Notes: generated by a model from the sequence alone, not told the origin. 64,000 bases of DNA from Aquincola tertiaricarbonis (GCF_023573145.1 NZ_CP097636.1:806001-870000), one strand, 5' to 3'. Shown: positions 16,600 through 25,519, counted from the first letter of the stretch. Numbers and translations: made by a program.

Positions 16600-17694
16600 A
16601 TGCCCACGCCCACCGAAGCCGCGCTGCTCGCAGCCCTCCAGTCCGTCGTCGATCCCAACACCGGCGAAGACTTCGTTACCACCCGGCAGCTGCGCAACCT
16701 GCGCATCGACGGCGGTGACGTGGCCTTCGACGTGCAGCTGGGCTACCCGGCGCAAAGCCAGTTCCCGGCGCTGCGCAAGGCCCTGGTGGCCGCAGCGCGC
16801 AGCGTGGCGGGGGTGGAGAACGCCAGCGTCAACCTCAGCACCCAGATCGTGGCGCATGCGGTGCAGCGCGGCGTGCAGCTGCTGCCGGGCGTCAAGAACG
16901 TGATTGCCGTGGCCTCGGGCAAGGGCGGCGTGGGCAAGAGCACCACGGCCGCCAACCTGGCGCTGGCGCTGGCCGCCGAAGGCGCCACCGTCGGCCTGCT
17001 GGATGCCGACATCTACGGCCCCAGCCAGCCCACGATGATGGGTGTGCAGGGCCAGCCGCAAAGCCTGGACGGCAAGAGCATGGAGCCGCTGGAAGGCCAC
17101 GGCGTGCAGCTGATGTCGATCGGCTTTCTGGTGCAGCCCGACCAGGCCATGATCTGGCGCGGCCCCATGGTCACACAGGCGCTGGACCAACTGCTGCGGC
17201 AGACCAACTGGAAGAACCTGGACTACCTGATCGTCGACATGCCGCCCGGCACCGGCGACGTGCAACTGAGCCTGTGCCAGCGCGTGCCGCTGACGGGCGC
17301 GGTGATCGTCACCACGCCGCAGGACATCGCGCTGCTGGACGCGCGCAAGGGCCTGAAGATGTTCGAGAAGGTGGGCGTGCCCATCCTGGGCATCGTCGAG
17401 AACATGGCGGTGCACGTGTGCTCGCAGTGCGGCCATGCCGAGCACATCTTCGGCGCCGAGGGCGGCAAGAAGATGGCGGCCGAATACCACGTGGACTACC
17501 TGGGCGCGCTGCCGCTCAAGCTGTCGATCCGCGAGCAGGCCGATGCCGGCCGGCCCACCGTGGTGGCCGAGCCCGACAGCGAGGTGGCGGGCCTGTACAA
17601 GGCGGTGGCCCGCCAGGTGGCCGTGACGGTGGCCCGCAAGGCCAAGGACTTCTCGTCCAAGTTCCCGACGATCACGATCAGCAAGGGAACCTGA
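16600..17694 (+). CDS. apbC: Iron-sulfur cluster carrier ATPase, Mrp/ApbC family
   Basis: A 364-aa P-loop ATPase that binds and delivers Fe-S clusters to apo-proteins in the cytoplasm. The N-terminal ~95 residues form a DUF59/MIP18-like domain (VVDPNTGEDFVTTRQLRNL). The deviant Walker A motif GKGGVGKS is at residues 107-114, and a Walker B-like IVDMPPGTGD follows. The cluster-binding CxxC pair is Cys274 and Cys277 (VCSQCGH). The ATG at 16600 is chosen over an in-frame TTG at 16582. The gene stands alone between the divergent OPG pair and a strong bidirectional terminator. A terminator-like hairpin lies in its leader. Confidence 0.96.
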   Translation: MPTPTEAALLAALQSVVDPNTGEDFVTTRQLRNLRIDGGDVAFDVQLGYPAQSQFPALRKALVAAARSVAGVENASVNLSTQIVAHAVQRGVQLLPGVKNVIAVASGKGGVGKSTTAANLALALAAEGATVGLLDADIYGPSQPTMMGVQGQPQSLDGKSMEPLEGHGVQLMSIGFLVQPDQAMIWRGPMVTQALDQLLRQTNWKNLDYLIVDMPPGTGDVQLSLCQRVPLTGAVIVTTPQDIALLDARKGLKMFEKVGVPILGIVENMAVHVCSQCGHAEHIFGAEGGKKMAAEYHVDYLGALPLKLSIREQADAGRPTVVAEPDSEVAGLYKAVARQVAVTVARKAKDFSSKFPTITISKGT

Positions 17695-17696
17695 AT

Positions 17697-17726
17697 GAAA
17701 AAAGGCCCCGCGAGGGGCCTTTGGTT
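17697..17726 (+). terminator. Bidirectional rho-independent terminator
   Basis: A perfect 9-bp stem AAAGGCCCC / GGGGCCTTT (17701-17709 and 17714-17722) closes on a GCGA loop. On the plus strand TTTGGTTT follows; on the minus strand the run is seven T. It lies between the convergent apbC and S8 peptidase genes and can end both transcripts. Confidence 0.9.
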
Positions 17727-17749
17727 TGTGTGCGCGGGTCGCCGCCGGC

Positions 17750-20700
17750 TTACGGCGTCACCTGCACCAGATCGGCTTCGCGGCCGGCCTTGGCATCACG
17801 GTGCAGCAGCAGCAGGCCGGTCTGGCTGTGGGCGTTGGCCGCCACACCTGCCGTCTTGTTGACCGGCACTGCACCCTGCGCGTTGGCCGGCAGGGTGAAG
17901 GCTTCGAAGTTGCTGATGGTGAACTTCGGCTTGGCCGGGATGAAGCTCTGGCCCAGCACCAGGTCGGTCACATTGCCGCTGTGGTAGTTGTCAAAGGCCA
18001 CCACGTCGAAGTTGATCTTCTTCGTGAGGTCGGTGATGCCCAGGTCCGAAGCCAGCGCCGTCAGGATGGCGTTGGACGAATCCAGGTCGGCGTCGACGTA
18101 GAAGTTAGCCACCGCAGGCCCGTTGTTGCTGCCGTTGGGGTTGAGCTTCTGCACGTACACCAGCGTGCGGCCGGTGCTGCCGAAAGTGCCGCTTTCCTTC
18201 GTGTAGATCACCGCGTCGGCCACACCGTCGTTGTTGGCGTCCACGAACACGTCGAACTCGGCCGGGTAGGCCGGGTGGGCCCGGCGGCCGAAGGTCGTCA
18301 CCGCGAACTGCAGTGCCGGCTCGCCCACGTCGACCGTGCGCACGCCCGTGGCCTTGATGTCGATCACCGCCGCATCGCTGCCAGCCGCCGGTTGCACGAC
18401 GCTGATCTGCGGGCTGACGCCGGTGAGTGCGAACACGTCGGTGTAGCCGGGTGCCGAGCCGCCTTGATTGCTGACGCCCAGCAGCGCGCTGCTGCCGCCG
18501 CCCAGCGCCACCGAGGTGGTGGCCGGCGTCACGTTCGAGGCCTTGTGCGGCAGGATGTGCCAGGGCACCGTCACGGTTTCCTGGGCATCGCCCACCGACA
18601 CGTAGCCGTCGTACTCCACGTCGTTCAGCAGCGCGCCGGTGCCCTGGTCACCCGCGAAGCCGAGGTTCCAGCCCGGCAGCTTGCTGGCGTCCAGCGTCAT
18701 CGTGATCACGAAGGCGCCGGTGCCGTTGGCCGGCACAGTGATGGTGGACGGCATGCTGAAGCTCACCGCCCCGCTGGCCTCGTCATTCGCATAACGGAAG
18801 CTGCGCTGGATGGTGTACGTGCGCGACGAGCTGCTGTAGTTGCGCACCGCCACCTTCTTGCTGAACTTGCTCAGGCCGGCCGCCCGCACCACACCGAAGG
18901 ACAGGCCCACGCTGTAGGGGTTGGTGGCGTCCCACAGCCCGGTGGTCAGCGCCGCGCTGCGGTCCACGCGCAGCTCGCCGCCGCCGATGCGGGTGATCGG
19001 TGCCAGCACGCCCGGCAGCGTGGCCGGGTTGGTGTACAGGGTGGTGTTGGCCGCGTTCATCAGGCGCGACTTGATCTCGATCGGCGTGGCCCCCGGGAAC
19101 TTCTGCAGCAGCAGGGCTGCTGCACCCGCCACCATCGGCGTGGCGCCCGAGGTGCCGCCGAAGGCTTCGGTGCCGGTGCCGGTGCCGAACACCGCCGACA
19201 CCGAGGCGCCCGGCGCGGCGATCTCGGGCTTGATGGCGCCGTAGCTGATCGACGGGCCGCGGGCCGAGGTGCTGGCCATGCTGCCCACCAGCGGGATCAC
19301 GTTGGCGCGGTTGACCGTGACGGTCACGCCTGCGCCCAGCGCGGACTTGATGCGGGCGCCCACCTCCTGGCCGATGACCAGGGCCTGCACCAGGTCGGTT
19401 TCACCGCCGGTGCTGAACGAGGGCGCTTCGCCGGGGGCGTTGTTGGCGATCAGCGCGCCGATGGCGCCACGCGCCTTGGCGTTGGCCACCTTGGTGCTGA
19501 TGTTGCACGAGCCGCGGTCGATCAGCGCCACCTTGCCGGTGAAGTCCGGCGTGCTGGCCAGCTCGCAGGCGATGGCCGCCGCGCCGCTGCCGCCGTAGGC
19601 CACGGTGCCGCTGAAGCCGCTGGTGATCGGCGCCCAGTCCAGCGTGGCGGTGTTGCCGTAGTTGCCCGCAATGCCGGCGGGCGAGTTGACCACCAGCGCG
19701 ATGGCGCCGGCCGAGGGCACCGCCGTCTGCGCCACGCTGATGGCTTCCGGCGCGGTGGACGAGGAGCTGACGATGTACGGCCGGTCGGCCGCATTGCCGG
19801 CGGCTGCCACCACCACGATGCCGAAGCGCACCAGGTTGCTCACCGCCTGCGCGCTGGAATCTTCGCGCTGGCCGTAGTTGCCGCCCAGCGAGAGGTTGAC
19901 CACGTCGGCCGCGTCGGAGAAGTCGAGGTCGCCGTTCGGGTCCATCGCCCAGTCCAGGCCCTGCAGCGTGGCCAGGCCGTTGCAGCTGGTGCTGACGCTG
20001 CTGCACACCTTCACGGCGTAGATCTTGGCGCCCGGGGCCATGCCCTTGTGCTGGCCATCCAGGCTGCTGCCCGCCGCGATGTCGGCCACGTGGGTGCCGT
20101 GGCCGGCGTCGCTGCCGGCGTCGATCGGGTTGGGGTCGGGCGCGGTGGGGCCGTTGGGCCAGTTCTCGCCGACGAAGTCGTAGCCGCCGATCACCTTGGC
20201 GGTGGGAAACACGCCGGGGGTGACCACGGTGGGGTTGGTGGCTGCCGCGGCATAGGCTGCCGCGGTGCCGGCGCCGCCCAGGTTGCGGTGGGTGTAGTCC
20301 ACGCCGCTGTCCAGCACCGCGATCTTGATGCCGGTGCCGTTGAAGCCCAGCTGCTGCAGTGCTTTGCCGCCCACGTAGGGCACGGTGTCGTCCAGCGAGC
20401 GCTGGGTGTCGGGCACCGGCAGGATGGCCGTGACGCCGGCCAGCTTGGCGATCTTGGCCACGCTGCTGGCCGGGGCTGAGACGATGACCGCGTTGTAGGC
20501 CTTGCCCACGCGGCCGAGTTCGGTGCCGCCCAGGGCGCGCACCTGCGTCATCAGGGCGTCCTGCTTGGTCTTGAGGTTGGCCATGTAGGCCTGGCGCTGG
20601 CTCAGGCTCATCAGGCCCTGGCCCTGCTTGGCATTGGCGCCCACGGCCAGGGCCAGCGGTGCGTCGGACAGGCGGACCACCACCTGCACGGTGCCGTTGA

Positions 20701-20860
20701 GCGCGTTGATGCGCGGTGCGGTGGTGGTGGTGGCAGGGGCGGGCAGCTTGAGCGCGGCCGCGCGTGCGCCAGCGGCTGTCTGTGCGGTGGCGGGCTGCAG
20801 GCTCAGCAGCGTGCCCAGCGCCAGGCCCAGCGCCGTCAGGGCGCGAGGAATCGAATGCAT
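17750..20860 (-). CDS. Secreted S8 family serine peptidase (subtilase) with PA insert
   Basis: A 1036-aa subtilisin-like protease. A signal peptide (about residues 1-26, ending ATAQ) precedes an inhibitor-like propeptide up to about residue 155. The catalytic triad is complete: Asp184 (AVLDSGVDYT), His254 (GHGTHVADIA) and Ser571 (GGTSGATPMVAG). A protease-associated (PA) domain is inserted at about residues 395-510 (LIDRGSCNISTKVANAKARGA), as in plant and bacterial subtilases of the same layout. The C-terminal ~400 residues look like beta-sandwich domains. The ATG at 20860 has a GGAG site. No PEP-CTERM tail is present. It is 74 bp after a PEP-CTERM gene in the same direction and may be co-expressed with it. 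Confidence 0.95.
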   Translation of the reverse strand: MHSIPRALTALGLALGTLLSLQPATAQTAAGARAAALKLPAPATTTTAPRINALNGTVQVVVRLSDAPLALAVGANAKQGQGLMSLSQRQAYMANLKTKQDALMTQVRALGGTELGRVGKAYNAVIVSAPASSVAKIAKLAGVTAILPVPDTQRSLDDTVPYVGGKALQQLGFNGTGIKIAVLDSGVDYTHRNLGGAGTAAAYAAAATNPTVVTPGVFPTAKVIGGYDFVGENWPNGPTAPDPNPIDAGSDAGHGTHVADIAAGSSLDGQHKGMAPGAKIYAVKVCSSVSTSCNGLATLQGLDWAMDPNGDLDFSDAADVVNLSLGGNYGQREDSSAQAVSNLVRFGIVVVAAAGNAADRPYIVSSSSTAPEAISVAQTAVPSAGAIALVVNSPAGIAGNYGNTATLDWAPITSGFSGTVAYGGSGAAAIACELASTPDFTGKVALIDRGSCNISTKVANAKARGAIGALIANNAPGEAPSFSTGGETDLVQALVIGQEVGARIKSALGAGVTVTVNRANVIPLVGSMASTSARGPSISYGAIKPEIAAPGASVSAVFGTGTGTEAFGGTSGATPMVAGAAALLLQKFPGATPIEIKSRLMNAANTTLYTNPATLPGVLAPITRIGGGELRVDRSAALTTGLWDATNPYSVGLSFGVVRAAGLSKFSKKVAVRNYSSSSRTYTIQRSFRYANDEASGAVSFSMPSTITVPANGTGAFVITMTLDASKLPGWNLGFAGDQGTGALLNDVEYDGYVSVGDAQETVTVPWHILPHKASNVTPATTSVALGGGSSALLGVSNQGGSAPGYTDVFALTGVSPQISVVQPAAGSDAAVIDIKATGVRTVDVGEPALQFAVTTFGRRAHPAYPAEFDVFVDANNDGVADAVIYTKESGTFGSTGRTLVYVQKLNPNGSNNGPAVANFYVDADLDSSNAILTALASDLGITDLTKKINFDVVAFDNYHSGNVTDLVLGQSFIPAKPKFTISNFEAFTLPANAQGAVPVNKTAGVAANAHSQTGLLLLHRDAKAGREADLVQVTP

Positions 20861-20934
20861 ACCGGTCTCCGTGATGGTGAGGAGGAAGGCTTGCCGTGGG
20901 GCCAGGGGCCTTGTGGGCCCGCGGCCGGTGGGCT

Positions 20935-21597
20935 TCAGGCCGCGGTGCGGCGGCGGCGTTGGAAGGCGACCAGGCCAGCGAGGCCCGCGACCATCATCAG
21001 CGCGGCGCCGGGCTCGGGCACGGCGGCCACGGTGGCACCGGTCAGCGAGATGGCGTAGCTCTGGGCGGTTTCGGTGAACGAGGAGAAGTCGTAGCTCCAC
21101 GACGCCACCGGTCCGCTGGAAGCGCCGCTGGCGAAGATGTCGTTGCCGTTGCCATCCAGCGCGTGGTAGCCACCCAGCGAGACGCCCAGGTAGTAGGTGC
21201 CGCCCTGCGTCAGCGAGCCCTTGGCGAAGGCGCCGGACAGGCCGATCGCATCGTCGCTGGCCAGCACACCGTGGCCGGTGGCGTCGAACAGGAAGAGCGC
21301 GGAGTCGAGCTGTGGATCCTGCACCGTGGCGCTGAAGTCCGCCGCGCTGTTCACCTGGATGCGGAACAGGTCCACCTGGTAGACAAAGCGGCTGTCGGTC
21401 CCGTTTTCCATGAAGGGCGTGGATCGCAGGAACCCGGTGATGCCGGACAAGGGCGTCGACAAGGACGCGCCGGTGGTGATTTCGGCCGTGTCCAGCAGAT
21501 CGCCGGCATCGATTTCGGCCCAAGTGAGGGCGTGCGCGCCCTGGGAGAAGCTCAACGCTGCCAGGCAGGCGGCGGCAGCGACGGACAAACACTTCAT
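20935..21597 (-). CDS. DVUA0089-type exported protein with PEP-CTERM signal
   Basis: A 220-aa exported protein. The signal peptide covers about residues 1-23 (MKCLSVAAAACLAALSF, ending AHA). The central part carries the DVUA0089-type pattern of short acidic turns and GGTYYLGVS, like pre-peptidase beta-sandwich domains (VDLFRIQV, LDSALFLFDATG, GVLASDDA). The tail is a PEP-CTERM signal (VPEPGAALMMVAGLAG, helix, RRRR) of a different subtype from the three TYALMLGG tails nearby. It probably forms an operon with the S8 protease downstream. The spacer upstream holds a 7-bp inverted repeat (CCCTTCG at 21637-21643, CGAAGGG at 21658-21664). The function is unknown. Confidence 0.82.
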   Translation of the reverse strand: MKCLSVAAAACLAALSFSQGAHALTWAEIDAGDLLDTAEITTGASLSTPLSGITGFLRSTPFMENGTDSRFVYQVDLFRIQVNSAADFSATVQDPQLDSALFLFDATGHGVLASDDAIGLSGAFAKGSLTQGGTYYLGVSLGGYHALDGNGNDIFASGASSGPVASWSYDFSSFTETAQSYAISLTGATVAAVPEPGAALMMVAGLAGLVAFQRRRRTAA

Positions 21598-21697
21598 GCG
21601 GAGGTCCCTTCTGGGTGAGAAGAACGACTGTCTTAACCCTTCGAAACCGATGAGCAACGAAGGGCCAGCAGTTGTCACATATTTCACGCCAGCTGGC

Positions 21698-21714
21698 CCC
21701 CCTCATTCAGGGGG
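21698..21714 (-). terminator. GC-only hairpin after the Cys-rich lipoprotein gene
   Basis: CCCCCT (21698-21703) and AGGGGG (21709-21714) form a 6-bp stem with a 5-nt loop, 41 bp past the stop of the minus-strand lipoprotein gene. There is no T-run on either side, so it is a weak or Rho-assisted terminator at best. Confidence 0.3.
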
Positions 21715-21754
21715 AGAATCCCGCAGCCAGGGAACTTTCGGTGTAACCAGTCGC

Positions 21755-22186
21755 TTATTTCAGCGCCAAGCCGGTGCGCAGCACGCACCGCTGTTGGACA
21801 CAGGCGGCGCCCGGATCGGTGACCACCGAGCAGGTGGACATGCGACCCGCCGGTGCGCCGGCGGTCTGCGCCTGCGTGTACTGGTCGGCCAGCGCCTGGA
21901 TGCGCGACGCCTGGGCCGTCTGGCTCGACCAGGGGAAATAGGCCTCGGGCCCACCGCAGGCCTTGGCACCCACCGCCACCGTGCGGCACTGCGCGTCGCT
22001 GCTGCAGGTGGCGGTGCCGATCGCTTCGGCCAGCGCCTGGCGGGCGGCGGCGGCCGGTTGCGCCGCGGCGGGTGTGCCGGCCACCGGCGCCTCGGGCGCG
22101 GCGCGGGCGCAGGCGGTCAGCAGCCCGGCGGCCAGCGGTGCGCAGGCCAGGGCCAGCAGCAGCGGGCGCAGGCGGGCGCGGATCAT
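21755..22186 (-). CDS. Small Cys-rich lipoprotein, function unknown
   Basis: A 143-aa protein with a signal sequence and lipobox (LLTAC). An alanine/proline linker leads into a compact domain with six cysteines. It includes ATCSSDAQCRTVAVGAKACGG, ending with the PEAYFPWS turn, and VVTDPGAACVQQRC. The spacing suggests disulfide bonds in the periplasm. Its ATG overlaps the TGA of the upstream gene (ATGA), so it is translationally coupled to the Mpo1-like gene. I do not recognise a named function. Confidence 0.75.
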   Translation of the reverse strand: MIRARLRPLLLALACAPLAAGLLTACARAAPEAPVAGTPAAAQPAAAARQALAEAIGTATCSSDAQCRTVAVGAKACGGPEAYFPWSSQTAQASRIQALADQYTQAQTAGAPAGRMSTCSVVTDPGAACVQQRCVLRTGLALK

Positions 22187-22710
22187 GCGGGGCTGTGCAG
22201 GTCGCGCAGCACCGTGGGGCCTGCGCGGTGCTCGATGTCGGCCAGCAGCTGGCGGCACCAGCCCAGCGCGAACAGCAGCTCGGCGGCCACGAACATCGGC
22301 CCGATCAGCAGGCCGGTCAGGTCGTCGACGAAGGCCGGCTTGCGCCCTTCGTAGTAATGGCCGACGAACTGGATGACCCAGCCCAGGAAGAAACTGCCCA
22401 GACCCCAGCCCAGCCACTGCGCGAGGCTGCCGTCGGCCACCGTATGGCCCAGGCCCACCAGCAGCGCGTTGAGCAGGCTCACCGCGATGCCCACCACCAG
22501 CTGGCCGCGGCTCAGGTACCACAGCGTGGCCAGGCCCCAGGCGATCCAGGCCGGTGTGAGCGACACGCTGCCGGCGCCCAGCACCGGGCGGGCCAGCAGC
22601 ACGCCGATGGCGAAGACGATCAGCGGAATGCCCACGAAGTGGGTGGCGATGTTGCGTCTGTCCCGGTGGTAGGTGGCGTATTGCACCAGCAGGTCGGTGG
22701 CGTTGCGCAT
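22183..22710 (-). CDS. Mpo1/DUF962 family membrane protein
   Basis: A 175-aa integral membrane protein of the Mpo1 (YGL010w) family. In yeast the founding member is an Fe(II)-dependent dioxygenase that shortens 2-hydroxy fatty acids by alpha-oxidation. The family's histidine motifs are visible: YATYHRDRRNIATHFVGIPL near the N-terminus and QFVGHYYEGRKPA in the C-terminal half, with four or five hydrophobic segments between and after. GGAG precedes the ATG. The next gene starts inside its stop codon. A role in fatty acid turnover is inferred from the family only. Confidence 0.87.
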   Translation of the reverse strand: MRNATDLLVQYATYHRDRRNIATHFVGIPLIVFAIGVLLARPVLGAGSVSLTPAWIAWGLATLWYLSRGQLVVGIAVSLLNALLVGLGHTVADGSLAQWLGWGLGSFFLGWVIQFVGHYYEGRKPAFVDDLTGLLIGPMFVAAELLFALGWCRQLLADIEHRAGPTVLRDLHSPA

Positions 22711-22850
22711 GCTGCAGTCTCCGTGAGGCGTATGTGCGTGAAACGAGTTGAGGATGACGATAGCAGCGGCGGCGCAGGCTTGCAGCGGAACTAACCCGCC
22801 AAACCTGCATCCGCCAGGGGTTCGTGAAAGAGGAGCGAAGAGGCCGATCC

Positions 22851-23435
22851 ATGTCTGACCGTGATCTGTTCGAGGTGTTCAATGCGTCGGCGGGGCTGCA
22901 CGGCAGCCTGCTGTGGCTGCTGCGCCTGCTGTCCAGCCATGTGTCGTGGCTCACGCTGGTGGCCTTGTGCGCCACGCTGGTGTTCGGGCCGGTGTCGCTG
23001 CGCCGCGCGATGGCGCGGCTGGTGCAGGGCGCGCTGCTGGCGGCGCTGCTGGGTCTGGTGATCTCGCTGCTGCTGCAATCCCCGCGGCCGGGTGACCTGG
23101 CGCTGGGCCACCAGTACCTGCATCCGCTGCTGCCCTCGGGCTTTCCCAGCGTGCATGTGACGGTGCTGTGGGCGCTGGCCCTCGGCGCGCTGACGCTGCG
23201 GCCCGCCTGGCCGCGCCTGGGGGCGGTGATGCTGCCGCTGGGCCTGCTGGTGGGCTGGGCGCGCATCTACCTGGGCGTGCAGTTCCCGTCGGACGTGCTG
23301 GCGGCATTTCCGGTGGCGGCGGTGGCCGTGGGCCTGACCTGGCTGCTGCGCCGGCCGCTGGAGGTGGAGCTGACGATCCCGCTGATGCGCTGGATCGACG
23401 GCCTGCGCGCCCGCCACCGCCGAGAGCGGTCCTGA
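22851..23435 (+). CDS. PAP2-family membrane protein with altered catalytic motif
   Basis: A 194-aa membrane protein of the PAP2 phosphatase superfamily (UppP/BcrC-like size). Motif 1 is reduced to LLQSPRPGD. Motif 2 is PSGFPSVHV, with His102. Motif 3 reads ARIYLGVQFPSD: the histidine that normally acts as the phosphoryl acceptor is Gln144 (codon CAG at 23280-23282), and the leading Ser of the usual SR pair is Ala. The final Asp is kept. About five membrane helices are visible. The ATG at 22851 is preferred to an in-frame GTG at 22824. If the usual mechanism holds, this protein should have little or no phosphatase activity. A fully canonical PAP2 gene lies at 54529. Confidence 0.82.
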   Translation: MSDRDLFEVFNASAGLHGSLLWLLRLLSSHVSWLTLVALCATLVFGPVSLRRAMARLVQGALLAALLGLVISLLLQSPRPGDLALGHQYLHPLLPSGFPSVHVTVLWALALGALTLRPAWPRLGAVMLPLGLLVGWARIYLGVQFPSDVLAAFPVAAVAVGLTWLLRRPLEVELTIPLMRWIDGLRARHRRERS

Positions 23436-23478
23436 GCCCGGGCGCCCCGGAGTGCCGCGCCGCGCGCGGGGCGCGCTG

Positions 23479-23484
23479 CCTACA
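23479..23484 (+). promoter_or_regulatory. Possible -10 element of dcd
   Basis: TACAAT lies 29 bp before the dcd start codon, in an otherwise G/C-only stretch. No convincing -35 hexamer is found at the right distance, so this is tentative. Confidence 0.3.
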
Positions 23485-23513
23485 ATCCGCCGCTCGACAG
23501 GAGCAGCCCCCGC

Positions 23514-24083
23514 ATGAGCATAAAGAGCGATCGATGGATCCGCCGCATGGCTGAAGAGGCCGGCATGATCGAACCGTTCGAGCCCGGGCAGGTGCGCACC
23601 GCGGCCGATGGCCACCGCATCGTCAGCTACGGCACCAGCAGCTATGGCTACGACATCCGCTGCGCGCCCGAATTCAAGATCTTCACCAACATCAACTCGA
23701 CGATCGTCGACCCGAAGAACTTCGACGAGAAGAGCTTCGTCGACTTCCAGGGCGACGTCTGCATCATTCCGCCGAACAGCTTCGCGCTGGCGCGCACGGT
23801 GGAGTACTTCCGCATTCCCCGCAACGTGCTCACCATCTGCCTGGGCAAGAGCACGTACGCGCGTTGCGGCATCATCGTCAACGTCACGCCCTTCGAGCCG
23901 GAATGGGAGGGCTATGTGACGCTGGAGTTCAGCAACACCACCCCGCTGCCGGCCAAGATCTATGCGGGCGAAGGTTGTGCGCAGGTGCTGTTCTTCGAAA
24001 GCGATGAAGTGTGTGAAACCAGCTACAAGGACCGCGGCGGCAAATACCAGGGCCAGCGCGGCGTGACCTTGCCGAAGGCCTAG
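23514..24083 (+). CDS. dcd: dCTP deaminase
   Basis: A 189-aa homotrimeric dCTP deaminase that makes dUTP for thymidylate synthesis. The sequence follows the E. coli enzyme end to end: [53 protein letters not shown] with the catalytic Glu in the EPEWEG block, and the C-terminal [12 protein letters not shown]. Length is normal. An AGGAG site precedes the ATG. A membrane PAP2-like gene lies upstream and a metallopeptidase gene downstream, both in the same direction but with wide gaps, so no clear operon. Confidence 0.97.
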   Translation: MSIKSDRWIRRMAEEAGMIEPFEPGQVRTAADGHRIVSYGTSSYGYDIRCAPEFKIFTNINSTIVDPKNFDEKSFVDFQGDVCIIPPNSFALARTVEYFRIPRNVLTICLGKSTYARCGIIVNVTPFEPEWEGYVTLEFSNTTPLPAKIYAGEGCAQVLFFESDEVCETSYKDRGGKYQGQRGVTLPKA

Positions 24084-24130
24084 GCACTGCCCTTGCCGCG
24101 GCACCGCGAACACGAAGGCAGGAGGCGGCA

Positions 24131-24997
24131 ATGAAGTGGGAAGGCGAACAGCAGAGCAGCAATGTGGAGGACCGCCGCGGGGGTGGTGGCGGCTTCGGCC
24201 TGGGGGGCGGCAGCATCGGTCTGGGCGGCGTGGCCGTGGCCCTGGTGGCCGGCTGGATCTTCGGCATCAACCCGCTGACCATCCTGGGTCTGATGGAAGG
24301 GGGTGGCGGCGCCCCCAGCAGCCAGAGCGCGCCGGCGCATCCGCCGCCGGCCAACGACCGCGAGGCGGCCTTCGTCTCCACCGTGCTGGCCGACACCGAG
24401 CAGGTGTGGCGCGCCCAGCTGCAGCGGGGGGGCGTGCAGTACCGCGACCCCAAGCTGGTGCTGTTCCGCGGCCGCATCGGCACCGCCTGCGGCACCGGCC
24501 AGTCGGCGATGGGGCCGTTCTACTGCCCGGGCGACCAGAAGATCTACATCGACCTTGGCTTCTTCGACACGCTGCGCCAGCAGCTGGGCGCGCCGGGCGA
24601 CTTCGCCCAGGCCTACGTCATCGCGCACGAGGTGGGCCACCATGTGCAGAACCAGCTCGGCATCACCGACAAGGTGGACGCCATGCGCGGCAAGGTGAGC
24701 GAGCGGCAGATGAACCAGCTGTCGGTGCGGGTGGAACTGCAGGCCGACTGCCTGGCCGGCGTCTGGGCGCATGATTCGCAGCAGGGCAAGGGCTGGCTGG
24801 AGCAGGGCGACCTGGAAGAGGCGATGAATGCAGCCTCGCGCATCGGCGACGACACGCTGCAGCGCCAGTCGCAGGGCACGGTGGTGCCTGAAAGCTTCAC
24901 CCACGGCACCAGTGCCCAGCGGGTGGCCTGGTTCCGGCGCGGCCAGGCCTCGGGCAACATGAACGACTGCAACACCTTCGACGCGCGCAACCTGTAG
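24131..24997 (+). CDS. ypfJ: Membrane-anchored neutral zinc metallopeptidase, YpfJ family
   Basis: A 288-aa protein of the YpfJ/KPN_02809 family. The N-terminus is charged, then a glycine-rich stretch (GGGGGFGLGGGSIGLGG) leads into one transmembrane segment at about residues 33-55 (VAVALVAGWIFGI). The zinc-binding HEVGH motif begins at residue 166 (VIAHEVGHHVQNQLG). Other family blocks are ACGTGQSAMGPFYCP, YIDLGFF and ELQADCLAGVWA, where a Glu/Asp may complete the zinc site. Substrates are not established for this family. A GGAGG site precedes the ATG. Confidence 0.94.
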   Translation: MKWEGEQQSSNVEDRRGGGGGFGLGGGSIGLGGVAVALVAGWIFGINPLTILGLMEGGGGAPSSQSAPAHPPPANDREAAFVSTVLADTEQVWRAQLQRGGVQYRDPKLVLFRGRIGTACGTGQSAMGPFYCPGDQKIYIDLGFFDTLRQQLGAPGDFAQAYVIAHEVGHHVQNQLGITDKVDAMRGKVSERQMNQLSVRVELQADCLAGVWAHDSQQGKGWLEQGDLEEAMNAASRIGDDTLQRQSQGTVVPESFTHGTSAQRVAWFRRGQASGNMNDCNTFDARNL

Positions 24998-25023
24998 CCC
25001 CGATCCAGCCCCGGAGGGCCTCC

Positions 25024-25416
25024 ATGCGTCACCTGGTGCGTTCCGCCGCCCTGATCGAAGCCTGGTTCGACATGCTGCCGCCGCAGCAGCAGCCCAGCGC
25101 CCGTGCCCTGCAGGCGGCGGTGCTGCGGGCCGCGCCGTCGCTGGGCCAGGCGGTGAAGTGGGGCAACTTGGTCTTCACCGTCAACCACTTCCATGCGCTG
25201 GCGATCGCGCCTTACAAGACGCACGTGCACCTGCAGGTGTTCCGGGGCGCGGCGCTGCTGCAGCGCTTTCCGATGCTGGAGGGCACGGGCCGCGGCCTGC
25301 GGCACCTGAAGTGGCGTTACAGCCAGCCGTTGGACGACGAGTTGATCACCGACCTGGTGCTGGCCACCGTGGCCTTGATGCAGCAGCCGCCCGGGCCGGG
25401 CGACGAGAACCTGTAG
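25024..25416 (+). CDS. DUF1801-like small protein
   Basis: A 130-aa soluble protein. The layout resembles DUF1801/YdhG proteins: a helical start with LQAAVLRAAPSLGQAVKWGNLVFT, where WGN and a following aromatic core are typical, then a middle part AIAPYKTHVHLQVF and RHLKWRYSQPLDDELITDLVLATVA. No signal peptide or membrane segment. It follows the metallopeptidase by 26 bp on the same strand with a GGAGG site, so the two are likely co-transcribed. The biochemical role is unknown. Confidence 0.75.
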   Translation: MRHLVRSAALIEAWFDMLPPQQQPSARALQAAVLRAAPSLGQAVKWGNLVFTVNHFHALAIAPYKTHVHLQVFRGAALLQRFPMLEGTGRGLRHLKWRYSQPLDDELITDLVLATVALMQQPPGPGDENL

Positions 25417-25442
25417 GGCCTGCGCAGGCCGTGGGACCGGAT

Positions 25443-25515
25443 CTCAGTCCCGCCGGGCCGCCCCAAGGGACTGAGCTCCCCCTCGGGGGGGCGCGAGCGT
25501 AGCGAGCTTGGGGGC
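25443..25515 (+). repeat. Dispersed hairpin repeat, copy C (short form)
   Basis: Arms CTCAGTCCC (25443-25451) and GGGACTGAG (25467-25475), the same type as copy B, around the constant 15-nt loop. A second short hairpin CCCCC-TCG-GGGGG replaces the longer middle of copies A and B. The tail GCGAGCGTAGCGAGC-TTGGGGGC ends 4 bp from the flgN stop codon. It lies between convergent genes. Confidence 0.85.
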
Positions 25516-25519
25516 ACCC

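Noticed and set aside
17726..20479. 917-codon plus-strand frame opposite the S8 peptidase
   Set aside because: Composition typical of an antisense shadow (His/Arg/Val/Gly-rich), no ribosome binding site, and the opposite strand has a complete catalytic triad.
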